Assembly (NCBI GenBank): GCA_020635435.1
Contig: JACJZU010000001.1
Location: 682,001 to 746,000, forward strand
Source: Flavobacteriales bacterium
GTDB lineage: Bacteria; Bacteroidota; Bacteroidia; NS11-12g; UBA9320
Length of the DNA: 64,000 nucleotides
Direction: 5' to 3'
Part shown: positions 33,367-41,773 of the stretch, in pieces
How positions within the stretch are numbered: the stretch's first letter is position 1
How the letters are laid out: each line of letters starts with the position of its first letter
Made by a program: the position numbers and the translations under genes
The notes under the pieces: model-generated
What the model was told of the DNA's origin: nothing
What the model saw: the letters and a program-made list of their open reading frames with translations, nothing else
Database searches by the model: none

Positions 33367-35376
33367 CTATGGTACAATTTTAAAGGTTACGTTGTGTGTG
33401 CTGGCATTCATATCACTACTCACCACCACTTTCGACTTGCCCCCGCGGTGGCTTACGCTGTAGCTTTCGTCGAATAGGGCCTCCATGGGATTCTTGGAAC
33501 CTCGAGTGGCCTGTTGGGTAATGATGGGAGAGAAATCTACTGGTTCCTCTGTGGCAAATAGCTTGAACAATTCGGTACCGTAAGGCTCCCCGAACTCGAT
33601 CCGGTACCCGTCCACGATCCGGGATTCGCCGGGACCTATCTGAAACTCATAGGGATCGTGCCTCTGCTCCGGATCGGGCAAAATGCCGTTTATCGCTCCA
33701 TCCGGCTGGATATCAATTATATTGAAGAAAGCCTTCCTTTTGCCTAAATTGGTCACACGAATTGCGACTTCCATCGTAGAAGCACTGATCTCCATCATCC
33801 CGGCTTTACTTATCGATTGAATATTCAAGGTGTCCTTAACCTCACCGTTCTCAACGCGCAATGGGATGAATTCGAAACGAACGTCGAGCGAGGGGTCACT
33901 CAATTCAAGGTTTTTAACAAAGTCTCCGCGAATTTTTTGTTTCACTCTTTCCTCCACCTTGCCCAAGTCGCTTTGGTTCTTGTACTGGGCCATCAATTCC
34001 ATGGAAGACCCCTCAAAAAGATCAATATTGAATCGGCTCCCTGCCCCCGGAGTGATGTCGATCACCAGGTCCGGATCCCCGGAGGTGGATTCCTCGATCA
34101 AATCAAAAGTGGAGATCCAGTTTTTAACGACGGCCAAATAAGGTTCTTTGATCGAACTGATGTCCATATCGAGTCGAATATCTCCGTAGGTCTGCTTTGT
34201 AACGAATGCCCAGTAATCGGTGGCCTTACCCGGAAGTGCAGCATCCAGAGAAATGATCGACCAGGTGCTTTCTGCTTTCCTGACCGATCCCTTGGCCAAA
34301 GGTGCTGCCTGATCCTTTGACTGAGTGCCTGCCGGGTAGAAACTCAACTCGGTTTCCTCATGCAATCCGTTCAGAATTCCGCCCAACAGAAATACCTCGT
34401 TATTCTTGCGGATGGATTCGAGGACGTAGTAAGGTTCCTGAAAAACTGCTTTACCTCCGAATAGCTCGCGATCGATCTCACCTTCAATTGCAGGGGTCTG
34501 GTTTGGGGCAATCACCGACATTTCCTTCAGAACCTCGGCGAACAATGCCCGATAGGACATACCTGGTTTCAACTTGTTGAAACTTCGATTGATCGCCACG
34601 GAAAGTGAGCCAAATCCATCGTATTCGTAATTGACCTCATCGGATTTGGAAGCCGAGAAAACAACCATTGGAGATTGATCACCGGTTCCCCGGCTTTGTG
34701 GACTATCTTCAAACATTCCGATGTCGTCGGATTTCTCGCCCGGTTTGTAGTCCTTCGGGGCAAAAGGCGGTTTACCACCCCTTGCGATCTCTTTACCACG
34801 AGTGGCAGTTCCACTGTGGCAAGCATCCACCACGAGCATCAGGTCACCCGATGATCCCAATTTTTGTCGGATCAGTGACAGTGCGCTGCCCAGTTCCTCA
34901 TCACGAAGGTGATTCTCACCTTTGTAAAGCGGATCGTAATAGGCCGGAGCTCCGTATGCAACAATAGCCTCATCGTAACCATCGAGTTCATCTTTGTTCT
35001 CGTTGTCCATGATCTGCTGTCCGTGGCTTGAAAAATGCACGAACACAATGTCCCCTTTGGAGACATTTCGCGCCATGTCCGAAAGAGCTGCAAGGATCGC
35101 TTCCTTGTCGGCTTCCTCGTTTTTTAGAACGCGGATATTGGAACTTTCAAAACCCTGTTTCTGAAGTACTTCAGTTATGAGCGGTATATCATTTACCGAA
35201 CTTATATCTCTCCAGTCGGAATCTTCCGGATAGTCGCCTATGGCCACAATAAGCGCGTGTTTGTTCTGTGCCATACTCAAAAAGAATGAACCGAGAAGAA
35301 AGGCGATGAGCATCCCTAATCGACTCACATTCTGTTTTTGCGAATCCATGCTGAAATGTTGTACCCGTAGTTTCAT
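33367..35376 (-). CDS. Exported caspase-like (C14) peptidase with C-terminal DUF4384-like domain
   Basis: 669 aa. N-terminal signal peptide with the hydrophobic stretch about 21-36 (…F-L-S-M-A-Q); an alternative start is the Met at residue 10. The caspase/metacaspase domain runs about 38-320: H-A-L-I-V-A-I-G-D-Y at the first strand, catalytic His118 in HFSSHGQQ and catalytic Cys186 in VVDACHSG, with the G-x-x-E-x-L-x-L-like L-R-D-E-E-L-G between. Metacaspases cut after Lys/Arg, but specificity is not readable here. The C-terminal ~170 residues include F-F-N-I-I-D-I-Q-P-D-G and L-F-K-L-F-A-T-E-E-P, like the DUF4384 domains of other bacterial caspase proteins. First of the caspase, trypsin-ankyrin, M28 run; a glycosyltransferase gene lies 80 bp upstream on the same strand. 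Confidence 0.9.
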   Translation of the reverse strand: MKLRVQHFSMDSQKQNVSRLGMLIAFLLGSFFLSMAQNKHALIVAIGDYPEDSDWRDISSVNDIPLITEVLQKQGFESSNIRVLKNEEADKEAILAALSDMARNVSKGDIVFVHFSSHGQQIMDNENKDELDGYDEAIVAYGAPAYYDPLYKGENHLRDEELGSALSLIRQKLGSSGDLMLVVDACHSGTATRGKEIARGGKPPFAPKDYKPGEKSDDIGMFEDSPQSRGTGDQSPMVVFSASKSDEVNYEYDGFGSLSVAINRSFNKLKPGMSYRALFAEVLKEMSVIAPNQTPAIEGEIDRELFGGKAVFQEPYYVLESIRKNNEVFLLGGILNGLHEETELSFYPAGTQSKDQAAPLAKGSVRKAESTWSIISLDAALPGKATDYWAFVTKQTYGDIRLDMDISSIKEPYLAVVKNWISTFDLIEESTSGDPDLVIDITPGAGSRFNIDLFEGSSMELMAQYKNQSDLGKVEERVKQKIRGDFVKNLELSDPSLDVRFEFIPLRVENGEVKDTLNIQSISKAGMMEISASTMEVAIRVTNLGKRKAFFNIIDIQPDGAINGILPDPEQRHDPYEFQIGPGESRIVDGYRIEFGEPYGTELFKLFATEEPVDFSPIITQQATRGSKNPMEALFDESYSVSHRGGKSKVVVSSDMNASTHNVTFKIVP

Positions 35377-35456
35377 AGCTTCATTTTCTCATCTATTCAT
35401 TTAAGGGACCCGAAGTAAATCGCTCTGCTGTCCAACTTATCCAATTATGTGTGAAG

Positions 35457-37403
35457 TTAAATGCTGATGAGGGATTTTAGCAAGACGTAAACGTCCGATT
35501 CCACACTATAATTTCGGGCATAAAGATAATTCAAACGATCGCGGATCGAATTGGAGAGTTCATAATTCCGTGATCGGTCGGTCACTTGAAAAATACCTGT
35601 TCTCAGTTGAGGCAGATGCCCGATTTCCACGGAACGATCGTAACCGATCCAGGTTCTCCTACCGGAAAGCACACGCCAACATCTTTTATAATAGTCGGTA
35701 AATCCCCAATAAAAAAAAGCGAGAACAGGACTTAAGATCAAAAGTATGATGGACGAAAGAATATCGAACCACCGCTTCACACGGCGATGATATGTTTCGG
35801 CTAGTCGGAGGTGGATCTCACGTGTGTAGAACTCGCCGGTAGCATCTTTGGAATTGCTCCCGATCACGAAAAAGCGTTCGTCGGGAAGAATTTTGAAGTT
35901 CACACCTTTGGATGAAAGACGGCCCATCCAATGAATGATCTGTGTATTGGAAATATCTTTACTACAGAAGATCACTTCCTGTATGCGGTAGATCTCACAG
36001 AGATCGTCCAAGCGGCTTGAGGTTCCCAAAACATCCGGGCCATGATCTTCCTCACTGATTGCAATGAAACCAATGAATTCCACCGGGGAACGCTCAAAGG
36101 CGAGCATGCTCCGCACACGTTCACGCTCGTTGGATTCTCCAACTATCACCGTACGCAGATCGCTCCGCCTTCCCAAATTGAAATTTCCATATCTTCGGAA
36201 ATGAACGAGCAAGCGGACTCCGAGCATCGCGATCACCGCCCAAAGTGCCCCCAGAATTATCAATGCCCGGGAGAATCTCAACGCATTGGGCAGTAATCCA
36301 TATACGGCGGCGATGAGGATCGTTCCCAGAAGAATGCCCCTTATGATTCTCCGGATGGAGTAAGGCTCCTTATATCCGCCATTGAGATATACGGAACTGA
36401 TCCACAAGAAAATATAATAGGGTATATGTATGGTGACCAGCTCTTTGGGGTAACTCTCTATAAATTTGATGTGCTCCTCCCAATATCCTTTCAGAAAAAG
36501 CATCCCCGCCAACAGGAGCAAAGCATCTGTAAAATAGAGCCAGGTAGAATGTAGAAAACGTTGTACAAGCGCCAAACCTGCTCTCACATAAATAGCGGAC
36601 CGGATGAAGAGTACAAGAAAATTCCTGGAGCCTCCCTCGTAATGTTTTCGGGCAAAGATCACCATGGCCCGATAAAAGACGAATACGTAGTTCGCACTCA
36701 TCTTCTTTGTGCTCTCTCCTTTATAGTGAATTATACTGGTCTCCGGAAAATAGTAATTCTTATATCCGGCCTCGGTGATCCGATAACTCAGATCTATATC
36801 CTCCCCATACATAAAGAATGTCTCATCCAGCAGCCCAACCTTTTCCAAGACAGATTTTCGAATGAACATGAATGCCCCCGCCAGAACGTCGACAGGATTG
36901 GTTTCATCTTCTGGCAAATACCCGAGGTGATACTTGCCAAATTGCCTGGATCTGGGAAACAGCTTGTTCAACCCCAACATCTTATACAATGCCACCTCAG
37001 GAGTAGGCAACCCGCGTTTCGATTCCGGCAGAAATTTCCCTTTTCCATCGATCATTTTCACACCCAATGCCCCCGCATCGGGATGTCGGTCCATGAAATC
37101 GATGCACTTGCGAAACGTTTCCTCCTGCACCACTGTATCCGGATTGAGGAGAAGAATGTATTCCCCTCGGGCTATGCGTATGGCCTGATTGTTTGCACGG
37201 GAGAAACCGACATTCTCGGCATTCTCGATGAGTTTGACCTCTGGAAATCCCTCGCGAATCATTTCACAAGAGGAATCCGCTGAATGGTTGTCGACCACCA
37301 GGATCTCAGACTCGATACCGCTCAGCGCTTTTCGAACAGTTATCAGGCACTGTTCTAAAAAGAACTTTACATTATAATTGACTATGATTACACTGAGTTT
37401 CAA
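35457..37403 (-). CDS. Composite glycosyltransferase: GT2 domain, membrane helices, nucleotide-binding sugar-transferase-like half
   Basis: 648 aa. An N-terminal GT2 (rhamnosyltransferase-like) domain covers about 1-250: V-I-I-V-N-Y-N, V-V-D-N-H-S-A-D, L-L-N-P-D-T-V (DxD-like), and M-Y-G-E-D-I-D-L. Five or six hydrophobic helices (about 265-410) follow. Next comes a CoA_binding_3/Rossmann-like domain (about 420-540, L-R-T-V-I-V-G-E-S-N) of the sort found in polyprenyl-phosphate sugar-phosphate transferases. The last ~100 residues contain another hydrophobic segment (W-F-D-I-L-S-S-I-I-L-L) resembling the start of a bacterial sugar-transferase domain but lacking its catalytic core. It probably adds a sugar to a lipid-linked glycan at the inner membrane. 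No other polysaccharide genes are adjacent. Confidence 0.85.
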   Translation of the reverse strand: MKLSVIIVNYNVKFFLEQCLITVRKALSGIESEILVVDNHSADSSCEMIREGFPEVKLIENAENVGFSRANNQAIRIARGEYILLLNPDTVVQEETFRKCIDFMDRHPDAGALGVKMIDGKGKFLPESKRGLPTPEVALYKMLGLNKLFPRSRQFGKYHLGYLPEDETNPVDVLAGAFMFIRKSVLEKVGLLDETFFMYGEDIDLSYRITEAGYKNYYFPETSIIHYKGESTKKMSANYVFVFYRAMVIFARKHYEGGSRNFLVLFIRSAIYVRAGLALVQRFLHSTWLYFTDALLLLAGMLFLKGYWEEHIKFIESYPKELVTIHIPYYIFLWISSVYLNGGYKEPYSIRRIIRGILLGTILIAAVYGLLPNALRFSRALIILGALWAVIAMLGVRLLVHFRRYGNFNLGRRSDLRTVIVGESNERERVRSMLAFERSPVEFIGFIAISEEDHGPDVLGTSSRLDDLCEIYRIQEVIFCSKDISNTQIIHWMGRLSSKGVNFKILPDERFFVIGSNSKDATGEFYTREIHLRLAETYHRRVKRWFDILSSIILLILSPVLAFFYWGFTDYYKRCWRVLSGRRTWIGYDRSVEIGHLPQLRTGIFQVTDRSRNYELSNSIRDRLNYLYARNYSVESDVYVLLKSLISI

Positions 37404-37416
37404 GCTGAGATTTCTG

Positions 37417-37424
37417 CAAACTTA
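37417..37424 (-). promoter_or_regulatory. Candidate -7 element for the composite glycosyltransferase
   Basis: The minus strand reads TAAGTTTG, matching TAnnTTTG, 14 bp upstream of the ATG at 37403. No TTG at the expected -33 distance. Confidence 0.4.
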
Positions 37425-37477
37425 ACCATTTCAACAGGCCCTGGACGGCTAATTTGCCCATGAAATCGATGGGCTTC

Positions 37478-37720
37478 TCAACCTCTTAATTTATCTATTG
37501 CCCAAACGATCAGAACTGCACCAAGTAAACCTGAGAATAATGTTCCCATAAGGTTGGAAGGGCTCCCGAATCCCAACATCCTCATGACCAAATTACCAAC
37601 AAATGCACCGCCCATACCAAGGAGCAGATTGCGCAGAAAGCCCTTTTCTCCTCTCTTCAGGATCGTGTTTGCCAACCAGCCTACGATGCCCCCAATTACC
37701 AGGATCCAGAGAATTTTCAT
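37478..37720 (-). CDS. GlsB/YeaQ/YmgE-family small membrane protein
   Basis: 80 aa with three hydrophobic Gly-rich helices: ILWILVIGGIVGWLAN, a central helix around N-L-L-L-G-M-G-G-A-F-V-G-N, and LFSGLLGAVLIVWAI. The pattern matches the transglycosylase-associated (Tag-like) stress family, whose members rise under envelope or general stress in other bacteria; molecular function unknown. Likely inner membrane. Stands 74 bp upstream of the glycosyltransferase gene on the same strand. Confidence 0.88.
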   Translation of the reverse strand: MKILWILVIGGIVGWLANTILKRGEKGFLRNLLLGMGGAFVGNLVMRMLGFGSPSNLMGTLFSGLLGAVLIVWAIDKLRG

Positions 37721-37774
37721 ATTGCGTTGTGTCCGATCAAATCGGTTCCGTTTCTTTGGATCCGATCAGAACTA

Positions 37775-39214
37775 CTACTTCTGTAACTCAGTAAGACTGA
37801 AGGATATACCGGCAAACGCCCCCCACTGCCAAATATTCCTAAGTGGAACTTCCTGTGTGGCGGATAAAAGTTTATCGTTCACCTGATAACCCGCATCCAG
37901 AACTTTCAACTGACCAAGTGTTGCACCGGCATGCAGGGCAATCCGGTTATCCGAGCCAAATAAGGCGCTGAGGCCCATGAACATATTTATCGTCCTGTTA
38001 TCGGTGGTGAGTGGAAGACCAATCCCAAAGGTTCCCCCCAGATTGGCAATTTTACCGGAGTAGGGGTAAAAATTCATGTATGCGGCAAAATTGGGTGAAT
38101 AATTATTGCCTTCCTGAGCGGTGATAATACTGTCGCGGTTCACAAAACTCTCGTTGTTCACGAAGTATGGGAATCCCAAGCCAATACTGCTGTTGATCTT
38201 CATATCCCCTTTGACTGTGACAGTAAGCGTTTTATCCTTGATCTTTTTGAGCTGATCCATCGCATTCAAATTTGCCGTTTGGGGAATCTCGTCCTCTTTC
38301 GGATTCTCATAAAAGTTCAACTTTATTTCCAGTTCATCATCCTTTGCCATTTGGCTGGCGTTAAACGTGAATGTAGTTGTTTTTATAGAAGTATAGAGGG
38401 CTTCCAACGTATTGATCTTCTCAGTGATATCCTGTGCACTGATCTCTTGTGTGAATGTATTCAACCGGTTTTGCAAACTGAGTGCGTATTCTTTAAGTTC
38501 CTGATCTTCAGACTGCATCCCACCCCGACTATTGGCATATTCATCACAGGCCTTCAAGAAGTTTCCACTAGACTTTCGCAATTCTGAAACTCCTGATTTG
38601 TATTTATCGTTGTAAGCCAGAACCAGATCTGAAAAATCGCTTGGGTTCACGCTATTGCGGACCAATACCATTTCAACCAAGTGGTCGGACATACTTTTAA
38701 TGGTGTCCGTGGGTAAGTAGGGGTTGTACTTAAGATCGTTGAGTTTCTTAATGGCATAATCGAGGTTGTTCATGCTCGATTCCAGCGCAGAAAGTGTCGT
38801 ATAAGCCTCCTGCAATTCATCATATGCTGCCGAAGCTGAACGGGTAGACAAAAGTCCTCCGCGACCAACTTCCGGTTCCTTGCCCCCCATTGTTGTAAAG
38901 AACGTCTGTGTTCCCCCGGGAAAGATCAATGGGGAGATCATCCCCATGAGATTTACAGTATTGCTCTCTTTGGATGTGCTAGCCTCAAACTGGCAATTGG
39001 CAGCATACACGAATTTGTTGAAGTTCACTACTTCAACCTTGACCATTTTATTTCTACCAACAACGGGCTGACTGATCTCCACGTCGTCCTTTTCCGGTAC
39101 AACGCGGTAGAATCTCACATCGTCCTTGTTGAAATCGTAAACGATCCGAAGTGATTGTGCCTTGGCCTGCACGAGACCAAATGCCAATAAAAGAAGAAAG
39201 CCCTTGCGTATCAT
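37775..39214 (-). CDS. Exported protein of unknown function with coiled middle and barrel-like C-terminus
   Basis: 479 aa from the Met at 39214, which gives a clean signal peptide (M-I-R-K-G-F-L-L-L-L … A-K-A-Q); a start 39 bp upstream adds a charged stretch and is less likely. The N-terminal ~110 residues look β-rich. About 120-290 is mostly helical with heptad-like Leu spacing (probably coiled coil). From about 340 the sequence alternates hydrophobic and polar residues with aromatic ends (G-L-G-F-P-Y-F-V, L-G-G-T-F-G-I-G-L-P-L) as in outer-membrane β-strands. I do not recognise the family. It may be an outer-membrane protein with a periplasmic coiled-coil. Confidence 0.75.
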   Translation of the reverse strand: MIRKGFLLLLAFGLVQAKAQSLRIVYDFNKDDVRFYRVVPEKDDVEISQPVVGRNKMVKVEVVNFNKFVYAANCQFEASTSKESNTVNLMGMISPLIFPGGTQTFFTTMGGKEPEVGRGGLLSTRSASAAYDELQEAYTTLSALESSMNNLDYAIKKLNDLKYNPYLPTDTIKSMSDHLVEMVLVRNSVNPSDFSDLVLAYNDKYKSGVSELRKSSGNFLKACDEYANSRGGMQSEDQELKEYALSLQNRLNTFTQEISAQDITEKINTLEALYTSIKTTTFTFNASQMAKDDELEIKLNFYENPKEDEIPQTANLNAMDQLKKIKDKTLTVTVKGDMKINSSIGLGFPYFVNNESFVNRDSIITAQEGNNYSPNFAAYMNFYPYSGKIANLGGTFGIGLPLTTDNRTINMFMGLSALFGSDNRIALHAGATLGQLKVLDAGYQVNDKLLSATQEVPLRNIWQWGAFAGISFSLTELQK

Positions 39215-39303
39215 AGTGTTAATCTTTTCGCAAGTTATACCCTTCTCTATCAATTTGTAAACGGAAACCTAAAAAAGAAGCCGAGCGTATGGGTGAATTT
39301 TGG

Positions 39304-40446
39304 CTATTCTTCAACGATGTTGAAGCGGACCGAGAAAACGTGGGAATAGAGTACATCGCTCTGATTTCCCACGTCTGTAAGCGCATAATCCAGCGCAAAA
39401 CGCGGCATGGTCAACCCAACACCAAAATTCGGTTGCCAGGTCCACTCGTTTTTACCTGAGAAACTCTCTACTTGCTGGAAGTTGCCCGCCCCCAGTCTTA
39501 AGAAGATCAGTTTCGCATAGTTGGCCTCCAGTCCAAGGTGCGGATCGATACTGAATAAACCGGATCGCAAAAGTGTATTTCTTTTTCCGTCGGTTGTTAC
39601 ATCCATGTTCAATTCCGGATACAATCCGATTTTCTCACTCAGTTCAAAGTACCGTCCAGCTCCCAGGAGAAGCTTTGGGAGTGTGAGTTCGAGGGAATTC
39701 TCGGGAATTGCATTTCCTGTTTGCGCAAAAACTTCCTTTTCACTTTGCGTGAAATTGTAACTCCATGCATTGAAGGTAGATGTAATGTCGCGACCTACGG
39801 CTGCAAACCGCCAACCGGAAGCATTTATGTAACTGGCAGACACATCTACGCCGAAACCCCATGCCGTTGCAAATTCTCCAGCTTTTCGGTGAATGACCTT
39901 GGCATTACCACCTAAGCTCAAGCCCTCGATTGCTGTTTTTCGGGCGTAACTGAATAAAAATGCGTAATCGACCGCAGAAAATTCGCGGATGCGGTCGTAG
40001 TCGATCTGCCCATTATTGATCAGATCCAGGGTATTTGGGATTCCGTCGATTCCTAGCCTCACGAACGAAACCGAGGCTGCCTGATCACCGGACATTCGAA
40101 AACCCAGTGCGCCGTAATCATAATTTCCTATACCTCCGAAATAGTTATTGTGCATATACGCCAGCTGCGCCTTGTCCTTCATATGGACCAATGCAGATGG
40201 ATTCCAAAAGCCGGCACTTACATCATCAACTCCGGCCAGAATGGAATTCGACATACCGGCAGCCCGGGCACTTACCCCAATGCCCAGGAACTCGTTCGAA
40301 TATTTCGGTGCCGTTTGGGCAGATGCATGTAGATACATCACCACTAAGAACCAGACTGCAGGCCATCTAAACCTGTTCCCGGAGAGCGGATTGCAGATCG
40401 GGAATGATCGGTCTGAGATGGGACTCAATTTCTTCGGATACTTCAA
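39304..40446 (-). CDS. PorV/PorQ-family outer-membrane β-barrel protein
   Basis: 380 aa. After a signal peptide whose core is W-F-L-V-V-M-Y-L-H-A-S-A-Q (about 31-44) comes the family signature F-L-G-I-G-V-S-A-R-A-A-G-M-S-N-S with A-S/G-V-D-D-V-S-A-G-F-W-N-P-S-A-L. PorV and PorQ are T9SS components that shuttle cargo or its C-terminal signal at the outer membrane; related paralogues with other roles exist, so assignment to PorV or PorQ proper is not safe. The only in-frame ATG is at 40446, overlapping the upstream AcpH-like gene by 80 bp and giving a long n-region of ~28 residues. It fits the abundance of T9SS cargo genes in this window. Confidence 0.85.
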   Translation of the reverse strand: MKYPKKLSPISDRSFPICNPLSGNRFRWPAVWFLVVMYLHASAQTAPKYSNEFLGIGVSARAAGMSNSILAGVDDVSAGFWNPSALVHMKDKAQLAYMHNNYFGGIGNYDYGALGFRMSGDQAASVSFVRLGIDGIPNTLDLINNGQIDYDRIREFSAVDYAFLFSYARKTAIEGLSLGGNAKVIHRKAGEFATAWGFGVDVSASYINASGWRFAAVGRDITSTFNAWSYNFTQSEKEVFAQTGNAIPENSLELTLPKLLLGAGRYFELSEKIGLYPELNMDVTTDGKRNTLLRSGLFSIDPHLGLEANYAKLIFLRLGAGNFQQVESFSGKNEWTWQPNFGVGLTMPRFALDYALTDVGNQSDVLYSHVFSVRFNIVEE

Positions 40447-41026
40447 GTAAAAACGCTTTTTGATATTCAGTAAACGGTTGAAGCCTCATTTTCTTACCAA
40501 TCTGGCCCAACGCGTATACAATGTTAGTGAAATGCATGTATTTGGTGAGATATCTGACTTCCATGAACCTGTCAAATCCAAGCTGAAAGTCGTGGAAATT
40601 GTTGATTTCGTGGTTTTGCAGGAATAGACGAACCGCAGTCAGGTCGATCTGCTCAAAATCGGTGTACAGTTTATCTGCCAGACCCGGTTGTTCATTGAGC
40701 AATATCTTGTCCAGTACCAGCTCTGAAAGTATGTGAGCGTGAAAAAAATATCTTGGGAAAGGCTCGGGGCAAGTTTTCAGCCGATCATTACACAATTCCA
40801 TGGATTCGGTGAAACCTGACCAGTTGTGAAAAATGCGATCTGAATCCTTGTGCTGAACGCATCCCTTGTAGATCCCGTCCACTGCGACATGGTCAGATGC
40901 GATGAGATCTGCAGGCAAGCGTCCACCCCGAATGAAATTCCTCACGAGATCCGGCATGAGAAGCCCGAAATTGAAATGTGGCCTCCCGATTCGGGCGTCG
41001 AAATAATAGTGTGCCAGAAAATTCAT
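40367..41026 (-). CDS. ACP phosphodiesterase (AcpH)-like protein
   Basis: 219 aa. Begins MNFLAHYYF and contains F-N-F-G-L-L-M-P-D-L-V-R, D-H-V-A-V-D-G-I-Y-K-G and F-F-H-A-H-I-L-S-E-L-V-L-D, the His/Asp pattern of the AcpH family, which removes 4'-phosphopantetheine from acyl carrier protein. AcpH activity in Bacteroidota homologues is not established to my knowledge. Cytosolic. Its 3' end overlaps the start of the PorV/PorQ-like gene by 80 bp on the same strand. Divergent from the DUF4468 gene at 41131. Confidence 0.82.
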   Translation of the reverse strand: MNFLAHYYFDARIGRPHFNFGLLMPDLVRNFIRGGRLPADLIASDHVAVDGIYKGCVQHKDSDRIFHNWSGFTESMELCNDRLKTCPEPFPRYFFHAHILSELVLDKILLNEQPGLADKLYTDFEQIDLTAVRLFLQNHEINNFHDFQLGFDRFMEVRYLTKYMHFTNIVYALGQIGKKMRLQPFTEYQKAFLLEVSEEIESHLRPIIPDLQSALREQV

Positions 41027-41086
41027 TGTGCTCTTCTCGGGTTGGAAATAATCATATGTATCGTAAGGAACAATTCTTGAGTCATT

Positions 41087-41117
41087 TTGTGCTACACCAT
41101 AAAGAATTCTAAATTTA
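41087..41117 (+). promoter_or_regulatory. Bacteroidota-type promoter of the DUF4468 gene
   Basis: TTG (41087-41089), 20 nt, then TAAATTTA (41110-41117): the TTG-N19-21-TAnnTTTG layout with one mismatch in the last base. It sits 13 bp before the ATG at 41131. Confidence 0.6.
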
Positions 41118-41130
41118 CCGACCCAAACCT

Positions 41131-41670
41131 ATGAAAATCTACACAGCACTTCTCCTGGTCCTTTTCGCCGGCACTGTTTTCGCCCAAGACAATCCATTTG
41201 AGACAAACGATGAAGGCAAAGCCTACTACAGCGATGTTACCACAGTATCAGGAGCTTCGGCCGATGTTCTGTTCACACGTTCGGTCGAGTGGCTCAACGA
41301 ACATTTCACGAATCCAACAGGCGTACTCCAGTTAAAGGACGAGGAAAACAAGACAATCGAAGGAAAATCCAGATTTCGACTGAACACGCTGGATAAGAAG
41401 GGAAATCAACTCACCGGAGGCGGGTTTGTTGCCTATCAGTTCCGAATCCTTTGCAAAGACGGACGTTACAAATATGAGATCGACCGGATACGATGGGAAA
41501 AACCCTCCTACTACGACGTAACCCAATGGTTGGATAAATCGCAAGTAGGTTACGACGAGGCCATCTATAATTTCTACATTCAACAGACCATAGAGCATGT
41601 TGAAGCTCTCATTGATTCCATGAATGAATACATGCAGCATGGAAAAGAGGTCAAAAAAGACGAATGGTAG
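41131..41670 (+). CDS. DUF4468 (TonB-box-like fold) exported protein
   Basis: 179 aa. Signal peptide about 1-19 (M-K-I-Y-T … V-F-A-Q). The mature protein matches the DUF4468 pattern: Y-Y-S-D-V-T-T-V-S-G-A-S-A-D-V-L-F-T-R-S … W-L-N-E-H-F, a G-K-S-R-F-R-L strand, then Y-Q-F-R-I-L-C-K-D-G-R-Y-K-Y-E-I. Periplasmic; role unknown. It has its own promoter and lies ahead of the VWA/MoxR pair, from which it is separated by 103 bp and a palindrome. Confidence 0.82.
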   Translation: MKIYTALLLVLFAGTVFAQDNPFETNDEGKAYYSDVTTVSGASADVLFTRSVEWLNEHFTNPTGVLQLKDEENKTIEGKSRFRLNTLDKKGNQLTGGGFVAYQFRILCKDGRYKYEIDRIRWEKPSYYDVTQWLDKSQVGYDEAIYNFYIQQTIEHVEALIDSMNEYMQHGKEVKKDEW

Positions 41671-41753
41671 ATCTGGACGCTCCATTCCTCAAAACAGCTC
41701 GGCACAGAAAAAAAACCGAACCGCAAACTGAACTCCGGGTAAACGGTTGTAGT

Positions 41754-41771
41754 ATTGATCGTGCGATCAAT
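41754..41771. promoter_or_regulatory. Perfect 18-bp palindrome directly before the VWA gene
   Basis: ATTGATCG-TG-CGATCAAT, two perfectly complementary 8-base arms with a 2-base centre, ends 2 bp before the ATG at 41774. Position and symmetry suit a dimeric regulator binding site that would block transcription or translation start of the VWA/AAA operon. There is no T-run, so it is not a terminator. Confidence 0.5.
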
Positions 41772-41773
41772 CA

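Noticed and set aside
33367..35376. Caspase-like gene as part of a classical antiphage defence island
   Set aside because: The proteins have signal peptides and there is no nucleotide-sensing, CRISPR, restriction or CBASS-type gene nearby; an extracytoplasmic role fits better.
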